From VXMT01 sp965204835 (lineage in GTDB: Bacteria > Chloroflexota > Dehalococcoidia > UBA2979): a stretch of 64,000 bases of DNA. A program made the position numbers and the translations under genes. Position 1 is the first letter of the stretch. Each line of letters starts with the position of its first letter. Location: positions 1,364,001 to 1,428,000 of the forward strand of contig OZ242017.1 of the NCBI GenBank assembly GCA_965204835.1. The letters are read 5' to 3'. The notes below the pieces were generated by a model that saw only the letters and a program-made list of their open reading frames with translations, had not been told where the DNA came from and did not search any database. This document shows positions 31,247 to 38,889 of the stretch, piece after piece.

Positions 31247-31252
31247 CGATAC

Positions 31253-32383
31253 ATGGTCGTGAACGGGGCGCCCGACGCGGGGCGTGGGGGGCTGAGGCAG
31301 CTTGCGCTGCACGAGCGCCACGAGGCGCTCGGCGCACGCTTCGCCCCCTTCGCCGGCTGGGAGATGCCCCTCCAGTACCAGGGCATCGTCGCCGAGCACC
31401 AGGCCGTGCGGACGGGCGTCGGCGTCTTCGACGTCTCGCACCTCGCGCGTGCGTGGGTGCGCGGGCCCGGGGCCGCCGAGTTGCTGCGCTCGGTCACCAC
31501 GTTCGACGTGATCACGGTGCCGGTCGGCAAGGCGCACTACTCGCTGTACTGCAACGACGCGGGCGGCATCGAGGACGATGTCTTCGTCTACCACCTCCCC
31601 GACGACCAGTGGCTCGTCATCCACAACGCCGCGAACGCCGACATGGACTTCATTCGCCTCCAGCGCGTCGCGGGGGACCAGGCGTCCGAGGAGACCCCGC
31701 AGACGGTCATGCTCGCCGTGCAGGGCCCCGAGGCCGTCGTGCTGCTGACGAGCGTGCTCGGCGTGGGGTTCGCCGCCCTTGAGGCGCGGGACTGCGCCGA
31801 GCTGGACTGGGGCGGCGTGCCCGTGCTCGTGGCCCGCACGGGCTACACCGGCGAGGACGGCGGCGAGTGCATCGTCGGCGTGGACGACGCGGCCGCGCTG
31901 TGGGACGCGCTGACCGAGGGCGGCGCGACGCCCACCGGGCTCGGCGCCCGCGACACGCTGCGGCTCGAAGCCGCGCTGCCGCTGCACGGCAACGACATCG
32001 ACGCCACCACGCACCCGTTCGAGGCGGGCCTCGGCTTCGCCGTCACGCTCGACGACGAGGCCCCGTTCATGGGCCGCGCGGCGCTCGCGGAGGCCAAGGC
32101 GGCGCCGCGCACGCGACGCCTCGCCCACGTTGTGGCGCAGGAGCGCGGCGTGCTGCGCGGCGGGTACGGTGTACACGTGACGGACGAGGACGGCGAGATG
32201 CTTGGCGACCCGATCGCGACCCTGACGAGCGGGGCGTTCAGCCCCAGCTTGCGTGTCGGTATTGGCATGGCCTACCTTCCCGCGCAGCTAGCCAGGCCCG
32301 GCGTCAGGCTCGCGGTGGACGTGCGAGGACGCGCACTCCCCGTCGAGGTGGTCCGGCGCCCGTTCTACCGGAAGCAGGGGTGA
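31253..32383 (+). CDS. gcvT: Glycine cleavage system T protein (aminomethyltransferase)
   Basis: 376 residues; transfers the methylene from the aminomethyl-lipoyl H protein to THF. Visible family motifs: FAPFAGWEMPLQYQGI, VGVFDVSHLARAWVRG, GKAHYSLYCNDAGGIEDDV, ARTGYTGEDGGECIV and LGARDTLRLEAALPLHGND. It is first of four tightly overlapping gcv genes; its TGA overlaps the GTG of gcvH. About 14 residues precede the usual family start, so the true start could be slightly downstream, but the -10 spacing favours 31253. Confidence 0.96.
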   Translation: MVVNGAPDAGRGGLRQLALHERHEALGARFAPFAGWEMPLQYQGIVAEHQAVRTGVGVFDVSHLARAWVRGPGAAELLRSVTTFDVITVPVGKAHYSLYCNDAGGIEDDVFVYHLPDDQWLVIHNAANADMDFIRLQRVAGDQASEETPQTVMLAVQGPEAVVLLTSVLGVGFAALEARDCAELDWGGVPVLVARTGYTGEDGGECIVGVDDAAALWDALTEGGATPTGLGARDTLRLEAALPLHGNDIDATTHPFEAGLGFAVTLDDEAPFMGRAALAEAKAAPRTRRLAHVVAQERGVLRGGYGVHVTDEDGEMLGDPIATLTSGAFSPSLRVGIGMAYLPAQLARPGVRLAVDVRGRALPVEVVRRPFYRKQG

Positions 32384-32787
32384 CGGTGAGCGGCGACCAG
32401 GTACCCGACGACCTCCTCTACACAACCGACCACGAGTGGCTGCGCCGCGACGGCGACAACGCCGACGAGGCCGTGATCGGCATCACCGACTTCGCCCAGG
32501 ACCAGCTCGGCGACGTGGTCTACCTCGACCTCCCCGGCGAGGGCGACGAGGTCACTGGCGGCGACCGCTTCGGCGAGGTCGAGTCGGTGAAGACGGTCTC
32601 GGACCTCTACGCGCCGATCACCGGCGAGGTCGTCGCCACCAACGGCGACCTCGAGGAGCAGCCGGAGCTGGTCAACGACTCACCGTACGGCGAGGGCTGG
32701 CTGATCCGCGTCCGCATCGCGGACGAGGCGCAGCTCGACGGCCTGCTCGACGCCGACGCGTACCGCGCGCAGCTCCCGGCGAGCTGA
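32380..32787 (+). CDS. gcvH: Glycine cleavage system H protein (lipoyl carrier)
   Basis: 135 residues, beginning at the GTG in the GTGA overlap with gcvT (a second GTG lies two codons on). The lipoyl lysine is K71 in FGEVESVKTVSDL. The conserved start YTTDHEWLRRDG and end PYGEGWLIRVRI are intact. It shuttles the aminomethyl group between P, T and L proteins. No lipoyl ligase or lipoyl synthase gene is nearby. Confidence 0.97.
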   Translation: MTVSGDQVPDDLLYTTDHEWLRRDGDNADEAVIGITDFAQDQLGDVVYLDLPGEGDEVTGGDRFGEVESVKTVSDLYAPITGEVVATNGDLEEQPELVNDSPYGEGWLIRVRIADEAQLDGLLDADAYRAQLPAS

Positions 32788-32789
32788 CG

Positions 32790-34169
32790 TTGGCGTCCCC
32801 TCCACTCGAGGCCGCACCTGACGGATCGCCCCACCCATACATCCCCGCCACCGCCGCCGACCGCACACGCATGCTCGCGCGTGTGGGCGTCGAGAGCGTC
32901 GACGCGCTGTTCGACGACCTGCCCGCTGCCTACCGCGACCCGGCGTTCGAGCTGCCGCCGCAGCTCACCGAGCCCGAGCTGATCGCGCTGCTCGAGGAGC
33001 GCGCCGCGCTGAACGCCGACCCCGGCCGCCCGAACTTCCTCGGCGCGGGCGCGTACCGGCGGTCGATCCCCTCGATCGCGGGGTACCTGACCAGCCGCTC
33101 GGAGTTCGTCACGGCGTATACGCCATACCAGCCGGAGATCAGCCAAGGCACGCTGCAGTCGGCGTTCGAGTACCAGTCCATCGTCTGCGAGCTGACAGGC
33201 ATGGACGTCTCCAACACCGGCCTCTACGACGTCGCCAGCGCGACCGCCGAGGCGTGCCTGCTGGCCGCCCGCGCCACGCGCCGCGGCGCCGTCGCACTCC
33301 TCGAACCGATCCACCCCGGCACCGTCGACGTGGTCCGATCCTACGCGCGCGGCGCGGGCATCCGCGTCGACGTGGTGACGTCGGGCAGCGAGACAACCGA
33401 GGAGCACGCCTGCCTCGTCGCCCAGCAGCCCGACTTCCTCGGCACGATCGCCGACCTCGAACCGCTCGCCGAGGCGGCGCACGACGCAGGCGCGCTGTTC
33501 GTCGCCGTCGCCGACCCGTTCGCGCTCGGCCTGCTGCGCTCGCCCGGCGACGCGGGCGCCGACATCGTGACCGGCGAGGGCCGCGACCTCGCGGGCGCGC
33601 CCGCCTTCGGCGGACCCTCGGTCGGGCTCTTCGCGGCGCGGCAGCAGTACCTGCGGCAGATGCCGGGCCGCATCGTGGGCCGCACGAAGGAGCTCGAGGC
33701 GCCGCCGGGCGGCGGCGAGCCGCGCACCGGCTACGTGCTCACCCTGCAGGCGCGCGAGCAGTTCATCCGCCGCGAGCGCGCCACCTCGAACGTCTCGACG
33801 GCACAGGCGCTGATCGCGCTGGCGTTCACCATCACCGTGCAGGCGCTCGGGCCGCGCGGCCTGCGCGAGGCCGCCGGGCTGTGCTACCAGCGCGCCCACG
33901 CCGCCGCCGCACGCGTCGCAGCGCTGCCGGGCTTCGAGGTCCCCGAGCGGGGGCCGTGGTTCCAGGAGTTCCTCGTGCGCGGGCCCATGCCCGCCGCGAC
34001 GCTCGCCCGTGCGCTCGCCGCGCGCGGCATTACGGCCGGGCTCGATGTCTCGGACCGGGCGGAGCCAGAGGCGCGCGAGGCGCTGCTCTTCGCCGTGACC
34101 GAGGCCACGCCGGACGCGCACGTCGACGCCCTCGTCGAGGCGCTCGCGGGGATCGAGGCAGCCTCGTGA
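32790..34169 (+). CDS. gcvPA: Glycine dehydrogenase (decarboxylating) subunit 1
   Basis: 459 residues, the N-terminal half of the P protein in its split form. The most likely start is TTG at 32790, two bases after the gcvH stop, because HPYIPATAADRTRML is the family N-terminus and no ATG/GTG precedes it. Conserved stretches: NFLGAGAYRRSIPSI, TPYQPEISQGTLQ, SNTGLYDVASATAEA and ERATSNVSTAQALIALA. It forms a heterotetramer with the PLP-bearing GcvPB. Its stop overlaps gcvPB as GTGA. Confidence 0.95.
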   Translation: MASPPLEAAPDGSPHPYIPATAADRTRMLARVGVESVDALFDDLPAAYRDPAFELPPQLTEPELIALLEERAALNADPGRPNFLGAGAYRRSIPSIAGYLTSRSEFVTAYTPYQPEISQGTLQSAFEYQSIVCELTGMDVSNTGLYDVASATAEACLLAARATRRGAVALLEPIHPGTVDVVRSYARGAGIRVDVVTSGSETTEEHACLVAQQPDFLGTIADLEPLAEAAHDAGALFVAVADPFALGLLRSPGDAGADIVTGEGRDLAGAPAFGGPSVGLFAARQQYLRQMPGRIVGRTKELEAPPGGGEPRTGYVLTLQAREQFIRRERATSNVSTAQALIALAFTITVQALGPRGLREAAGLCYQRAHAAAARVAALPGFEVPERGPWFQEFLVRGPMPAATLARALAARGITAGLDVSDRAEPEAREALLFAVTEATPDAHVDALVEALAGIEAAS

Positions 34170-35650
34170 GCGTCGTGCGACCGGCCCCCGAGGACTTCGG
34201 CGCGCAGCTGAGCTTCGACCGCAGCGCGCCGGGGCGGCGCGCCGTCGACGTGCCCGCGTGGGGCGGCGAAGAGACCCCGCTCCCGGACGCGCACCTGCTG
34301 CGCGACTCGGTCCGGCTGCCGGAGCTGAGCCAGGGCGGCCTCGTGCGCTACTACACCGCGCTCTCCGGCCGGAACTACGGCATCGACTCCGGTACGTACC
34401 CGCTCGGCTCGTGCACGATGAAGTACAACCCCAAGGTCGACGACCTCGTGGCCTCGCTGCCCGGCTTCGCGACCGCGCACCCGCAGGCGCCCGCCGAGGA
34501 GGCGCAGGGCACGCTGCGCATCCTGCTGGAGCTGCGCGACGGCCTGGCGGAAGTGACGGGCCTGCCGGCCGTCAGCCTCGCGCCCGCCGCCGGGGCGCAG
34601 GGCGAGCTGGCGGGCGTGCTCATGATCACGCGCGCCCTCGAGGACCGCGGCGACCTCGAGACCCGGCGACGCATCCTCGTCCCCGACTCGGCACACGGCA
34701 CGAACCCGGCGACCGCCGCGATGGCCGGCTTCACCGTCACGCAGATCCCGACCGCCGCCGACGGCTCGCTCGACCGCGCGACGATCGAGCGTGAGCTCGA
34801 CGAGACGGTCGCGGCGGTGATGGTCACCGTGCCGAACACCCTCGGACTGTGGGAGCAGGGCATCGAGGAGGTCGCAGACCTCATCCACGACGCCGGCGCC
34901 TACCTCTACGGCGACGGCGCCAACCTCAACGCCATCATGGGCCGCGTGCGCTACGGCGACCTCGGCTTCGACGTGGTCCACCTCAACCTGCACAAGAGCT
35001 TCAGCACGCCGCACGGCGGCGGCGGACCCGGCGCCGGCCCCGTCGCGTGCAGCGAGGAGCTTGCCCCGTACCTCCCCGCGCCGATCGTGGTCGAGGATGG
35101 GGACGGCGTGGTGCGCCTCGAGACGCCGGAGCGGACCATCGGCCACCTTCAGCAGTTCCACGGGAACGTCGGCGTGCTGATCCGTGCCTACGCGTACATG
35201 CGCGCGCTCGGTGGCGACGGGCTGCGGGCGGTGTCCGGGCAGGCCGTGCTCAACGCCAACTACCTGCGCGTGCTCATGCACGGCCACTACGACCTGCCCT
35301 ACGACCGGCCGGTGCTGCACGAGGTGGTCTTCTCCGGCACTCGCCAGCGCCGCGAGCACGACGTCCGCACCTACGACATCGCCAAGCGGCTCATCGACCA
35401 CGGCTTCCACCCGCCCACGGTCTACTTCCCGCTCATCGTCGAGGAGGCGCTCATGATGGAGCCGACCGAGACGGAGCCCCCGGAGGCCATCGAGGCGCTC
35501 GCCGAGGCGATGATCGCGATCGCCGCCGAGTCCGCCGAGGACCCCGAGACGCTGCACGGCGCACCGTGGACCGCGCCCATCGGCCGCCTCGACGAGGCCG
35601 AGGCCGCCCGCCGCCCGGTGCTGCGCTGGCAGCCCCCAGCCGACGAGTAG
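34166..35650 (+). CDS. gcvPB: Glycine dehydrogenase (decarboxylating) subunit 2
   Basis: 494 residues, GTG start overlapping gcvPA. The PLP lysine is K277 in NLHKSFSTPHGGGGPG. Other landmarks: NYGIDSGTYPLGSCTMKYNP, SLAPAAGAQGELAG, DSAHGTNPATAAMAGF, DGANLNAIMG and GFHPPTVYFPLIV. It decarboxylates glycine onto the H protein. The dihydrolipoamide dehydrogenase (L protein) is not in this operon and must come from elsewhere. A GCCGCG/CGCGGC hairpin (35650-35670) touches the stop codon and may contribute to 3' end formation. Confidence 0.97.
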   Translation: MSVVRPAPEDFGAQLSFDRSAPGRRAVDVPAWGGEETPLPDAHLLRDSVRLPELSQGGLVRYYTALSGRNYGIDSGTYPLGSCTMKYNPKVDDLVASLPGFATAHPQAPAEEAQGTLRILLELRDGLAEVTGLPAVSLAPAAGAQGELAGVLMITRALEDRGDLETRRRILVPDSAHGTNPATAAMAGFTVTQIPTAADGSLDRATIERELDETVAAVMVTVPNTLGLWEQGIEEVADLIHDAGAYLYGDGANLNAIMGRVRYGDLGFDVVHLNLHKSFSTPHGGGGPGAGPVACSEELAPYLPAPIVVEDGDGVVRLETPERTIGHLQQFHGNVGVLIRAYAYMRALGGDGLRAVSGQAVLNANYLRVLMHGHYDLPYDRPVLHEVVFSGTRQRREHDVRTYDIAKRLIDHGFHPPTVYFPLIVEEALMMEPTETEPPEAIEALAEAMIAIAAESAEDPETLHGAPWTAPIGRLDEAEAARRPVLRWQPPADE

Positions 35651-35723
35651 CCGCGCTGCGACCTCGCGGCGCACCGGGTACGCTGCCCCTCTGACCCAGT
35701 CGCCAACCGCCGAGGAGGACACC

Positions 35724-36680
35724 GTGAGCGTGCGCATCGGGCTCGGCATGGCTGCGTTCCCGTTCTCCTCGACGCGCGCGTTCTGGCGCTGGGTCGAGCT
35801 CTGCGAGGACGGCGACGTCGACTCGCTGTGGCAGTCCGACCGCCTGCTCGCCAGCGACGCCTCGCCGCGCCCGCAGCTGGAGACGATGAGCCTGATGGCC
35901 GCGCTCGCCGGGGGCACGGAGCGGCTCAAGTTCGGCATGAACGTCGTGGTGCTGCCGCTGCGCGACCCCGTCGTGCTGGCGGCCCAGTGCGCCACCATCG
36001 ACTTCCTCAGCGACGGCAGGCTGCTGCCCGCGTTCGGCGTCGGCGGTAACGCCTCGCCGGCCTGGGCCGCAACCGGTCGCGAGCCCTCGGGCCGCGGGGC
36101 GCGGTCGAACGAGGCCCTCGAGATCATGACGGCGCTGTGGCGCGGCGAGCGCGTGACGTTCGAGGGCGAGCACTACCGCGTCGCCGACGCCTCGATCGCC
36201 CCGGCCCCCGTGCAGCAGCCGATGCCGCTGTGGATCGGCGGCTCCAGCGCGGCGGCGATCCGCCGCACGGTGCGCTACGGGAACGGCTGGCTCGGCGGGC
36301 TGCAGACCCCGGCGCAGGTCGCGCCGGTCGTCGCCTCGATCCGCGAGGAGGCGGCGAGGCAGGGCAGGCGCATCCCCGACGACCACTACGGCGCGAACAT
36401 CACCTACCGCTTCGGCTCATGGGACGAGCCCGAGGTCGAGCGCGCCACGGCTGCCTTCGGGCGCCTCGCCGTCCAGGACCGCCCGGACCCCCGCGACCAC
36501 TTCGCGGTCGGGGAGGCCTCGGACATCGTGCGGCGCGTCGAGGAGTACGTGGCGGTGGGCGTCACCAAGTTCGTCGTGCGCCCCATCGCCGAGAGCGACG
36601 ACGAGTTGATGGAGCAGACGCGCCGCCTCATCGAAGAGGTCCTGCCCGTGGTGCATGCCGAGGACGGGGACGGCGCGTAG
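35724..36680 (+). CDS. LLM-class (luciferase-like) flavin-dependent oxidoreductase
   Basis: 318 residues, GTG after GAGGAGG, with a TACGCT -10 candidate at 35680-35685. A bacterial-luciferase-like TIM barrel is indicated by VELCEDGDVDSLWQSD, VVVLPLRDPVVLAAQCATID, GRLLPAFGVGG, SNEALEIMTALWRGE, FEGEHYRV and LWIGGSSAAAIRR. Members use FMNH2 or F420; substrate unpredictable. It follows the gcv operon by 74 bases with its own signals, so it is probably independent. Confidence 0.9.
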   Translation: MSVRIGLGMAAFPFSSTRAFWRWVELCEDGDVDSLWQSDRLLASDASPRPQLETMSLMAALAGGTERLKFGMNVVVLPLRDPVVLAAQCATIDFLSDGRLLPAFGVGGNASPAWAATGREPSGRGARSNEALEIMTALWRGERVTFEGEHYRVADASIAPAPVQQPMPLWIGGSSAAAIRRTVRYGNGWLGGLQTPAQVAPVVASIREEAARQGRRIPDDHYGANITYRFGSWDEPEVERATAAFGRLAVQDRPDPRDHFAVGEASDIVRRVEEYVAVGVTKFVVRPIAESDDELMEQTRRLIEEVLPVVHAEDGDGA

Positions 36681-36696
36681 CCGACGCTCACGTGCC

Positions 36697-36870
36697 CTAA
36701 TCGAGGACGGCGATCAGTATCACTACTGCAACGGCGACGACGGCGAGTGTCCACGCCCCGAGTCGGATGAGGAGCCGGTTGGCCGCTCTGTCGGCAGCGT
36801 CCTCGATCAGCTTCGCCACCCGGTCGGTTTGTGGGGCGCCAGGGCTGCGCGCGATGTTGCGGTTAAGCAC
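36697..36870 (-). CDS. Tiny single-TM membrane protein
   Basis: 57 residues from a GTG at 36870, ending TAG at 36697. The N-terminal half is a charged amphipathic helix (RVAKLIEDAADRAANRLLIR), and the C-terminus is one TM helix (LAVVAVAVVILIAVLD). It follows the DUF1640-like gene by 15 bases on the same strand and has a similar coil-plus-TM plan, so the two may interact. An in-frame TAG just upstream bounds the start. Function unknown; reality rests on layout and hydrophobicity. Confidence 0.5.
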   Translation of the reverse strand: MLNRNIARSPGAPQTDRVAKLIEDAADRAANRLLIRLGAWTLAVVAVAVVILIAVLD

Positions 36871-36885
36871 TGTCCGGCGATCTCG

Positions 36886-37089
36886 CTAAGCCAACTTGAT
36901 GACGGCGACGGCCGCGCTCAGCATCGCGGCATTGACTGTGGTCATGCCGAGCCCGAGGAACAGCAGCCCGCGGTACAACTCGGCCTTGGTGGCAAGATGG
37001 CGGGTGGCGTCGGTGATCGAATCGGCGATGGCGTTCGCCTGCACCTCAGTGAAGTCAGCGTTCATCAGGCGTCGCGTCTGCGATGTCAC
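36886..37089 (-). CDS. DUF1640/CCDC90-like small coiled-coil membrane protein
   Basis: 67 residues from a GTG with GAGGGG eight bases upstream. The stretch TSQTRRLMNADFTEVQANAI followed by DSITDATRHLATKAEL aligns with the product at 47204-47470 (DTHQAVRRLTAAG ... AIVEVVGDATSDLATKADV), and both end in a TM helix. This matches the DUF1640-like plan of a helix-turn, an ATKADL coil and an anchor. An ATG at 37065 would cut off the aligned first helix, so the GTG is preferred. Function unknown. Confidence 0.65.
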   Translation of the reverse strand: MTSQTRRLMNADFTEVQANAIADSITDATRHLATKAELYRGLLFLGLGMTTVNAAMLSAAVAVIKLA

Positions 37090-37157
37090 GATGGGCGCCC
37101 CTCGTCTGAGGTTCACCGTGCCGTACCGGCCGTGCCCGTGTCAATAGCAATCCCAGG

Positions 37158-37177
37158 AATATAAAATATCGGATATT
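37158..37177 (-). promoter_or_regulatory. Palindrome plus -10 box for the DUF1640-like gene
   Basis: On the minus strand, AATATC-C-GATATT (37177-37165), one T, then TATATT (37163-37158). This is an AT-rich island in otherwise GC-rich DNA. The same palindrome-T-(-10) geometry occurs at 47120-47138. Confidence 0.55.
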
Positions 37178-37186
37178 ACGTACGGA

Positions 37187-37915
37187 TTAGCGGGAACGCG
37201 GACCCCGTGCGCTCCAGTCCTCCGCGGACTCAGCCGCCGCCTCGCCCACCAGCTCCCCGTCCGCCATCTCGAGGATTCGCCCGACGTGCTCGATCATCAG
37301 CGGGTCGTGAGTGGCCGCGATGACCGTGGTGCCCTCGGCGCTGATCGACTGGAGCAGCCCGAAGATCTGCGCGCCCGTCGCCGAGTCCAGCTCGCCCGTC
37401 GGCTCGTCGGCGATGAGCAAGGGCGGGCGGTTCGCGATCGCGCGCGCGATCGCGACGCGCTGCTGCTCGCCGCCCGAGAGCTCGTACGGCCGGTGATCCA
37501 TGCGCGGCCCGAGGCCGACGAGGTCGAGGACGTCGCCCGCGCGCTGCATCGCGGCGCGACCGTGTACCCCGGCAATGCGCAGCGCCAGGGCGACGTTCTC
37601 GCGAGCCGAGAACAGCGGCAGCAGGGCGAACGACTGGAACACGAAGCCGATGCTGTGGCGGCGCAGGTCCGTGAGCCGCGACTCGCTCGCCGCCGAGATC
37701 TCCTCGCCGGCGAGGTGCACGGTGCCGCTGTCGGGGCGGTCGAGGCCGGCGATGAGGTTGAGCAGCGTGGTCTTGCCCGAGCCGGAGCGCCCGCGCAGCG
37801 CCACGAACTCGCCGTCGGCGACATCGAGCGTGACGTTGCGGACCGCGTGCACCTCGGTGTCACTGAGCGTGAAGGTGCGGTTGACGTCGCGTACCTCGAC
37901 GAGCGCGGGCGTCAC
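37187..37915 (-). CDS. ABC transporter ATP-binding protein, MacB/LolD type
   Basis: 242 residues with Walker A GRSGSGKTTLLN, Q-loop FVFQSFALLP, signature LSGGEQQRVAIARAIA, Walker B LLIADEPTGELD and H-loop ATHDP. MacB/LolD-type ATPases drive FtsX-fold permeases that move lipoproteins, peptides or antibiotics without crossing the membrane themselves. It overlaps the second ATPase gene by an ATGA (37912-37915) and is last of three minus-strand genes starting with the giant permease. Confidence 0.93.
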   Translation of the reverse strand: MTPALVEVRDVNRTFTLSDTEVHAVRNVTLDVADGEFVALRGRSGSGKTTLLNLIAGLDRPDSGTVHLAGEEISAASESRLTDLRRHSIGFVFQSFALLPLFSARENVALALRIAGVHGRAAMQRAGDVLDLVGLGPRMDHRPYELSGGEQQRVAIARAIANRPPLLIADEPTGELDSATGAQIFGLLQSISAEGTTVIAATHDPLMIEHVGRILEMADGELVGEAAAESAEDWSARGPRSR

Positions 37916-38889
37916 GGGGCGCCTCGCAGGGGTGCGCGCGGCGGCTCCGGCGGCGGCTCGTTCGGGAACTCGCGAGGCGGTCCGGCCGGGGCGCCCTCGT
38001 CGGCCCGCACCTCGATGTGGTCGCCGACGAGGGCGACGCGCGCGCGCGTGCCGAGGCTGAGGTGGTCCGCGATCTCGCGCGGTATCTGCAGCCGCCCGCT
38101 GCGGTCGACGACGGCGTACTCGTCGACCTCGTCCGCCGAGTCGCGGGCGAAGCGTGCGCGGCGCACGACCTCGGCGCTGGTCTTGCCGTCGCGGAACGCG
38201 ACGATGCGATGCACGCGGTCGATGATCGAGGCGTCGTGGGTGACGATCACGATCGTCACGCCGGTCTGCTCGTTGAGGTCCGCAAAGACGTCGAAGACCT
38301 CGGCGGCTGTCGCGTTGTCGAGCTCGCCGGTCGGCTCATCGGCCAGGAGCAGCGGGGGGTCGTTGGCGAGCGCGACGGCGATGGCGACGCGCTGCTGCTC
38401 GCCGCCGGAGAGCTGGTCGGGGCGGTTGCGCTCCTTGTCGGCCAGCCCCACGCGCCCCAGCAGCTCGCGCGCACGCTCGCGCGCCGCGCCGCGCGATGCG
38501 CCCTCGATGAGCATGGGCAACTCGACGTTCTCGCGCGCGCCGAGGTAGGGGATGAGGTTGCGCCCGGTCTGCTGCCAGACGAAGCCGACCTCGGTGCGGC
38601 GGTAGTCGACGAGCTCCTCGGTCGGCGTCGTCAGGAGGTCGCGGCCGCCGACCTCGACGCGCCCGGCCGAGGCCTGGTCGAGGCCGGCGAAGATGTTGAG
38701 CAGGGTGCTCTTCCCGGAGCCCGACGCGCCGACGAGCGCCATCATCTCGCCGCGGTACACCTCCAGGTCGAGCCCGCGCAGCGCGACGACCTCGAGGTCC
38801 TCGGACTTGTAGATCTTGAAGACGTCCTCACAGCGGATGTACGGCTGCTCGTACTCGGCGGTGCGCGGGTCGGTGCGCTCGATGGTCAT
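37912..38889 (-). CDS. ABC ATPase fused to a C-terminal AbrB/SpoVT-like domain
   Basis: 325 residues. The ATPase part (about 15-235) has GASGSGKSTLLN, LSGGEQQRVAIAVALA, LLLADEPTGELD and VTHDAS. Residues about 255-295 (YAVVDRSGRLQIPREIADHL then RARVALVGDHIEV) look like a swapped-hairpin AbrB/SpoVT module, usually a DNA-binding or dimerisation fold. A Pro-rich tail follows. The gene overlaps the permease and the other ATPase by ATGA on both sides. The extra domain may mediate dimer choice or couple transport to regulation; that is inference. Confidence 0.9.
   Translation of the reverse strand: MTIERTDPRTAEYEQPYIRCEDVFKIYKSEDLEVVALRGLDLEVYRGEMMALVGASGSGKSTLLNIFAGLDQASAGRVEVGGRDLLTTPTEELVDYRRTEVGFVWQQTGRNLIPYLGARENVELPMLIEGASRGAARERARELLGRVGLADKERNRPDQLSGGEQQRVAIAVALANDPPLLLADEPTGELDNATAAEVFDVFADLNEQTGVTIVIVTHDASIIDRVHRIVAFRDGKTSAEVVRRARFARDSADEVDEYAVVDRSGRLQIPREIADHLSLGTRARVALVGDHIEVRADEGAPAGPPREFPNEPPPEPPRAPLRGAP

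Noticed and set aside
31208..31252. Glycine riboswitch upstream of gcvT
   Set aside because: The 45-base gap is too short and the -10 box sits six bases before the ATG.
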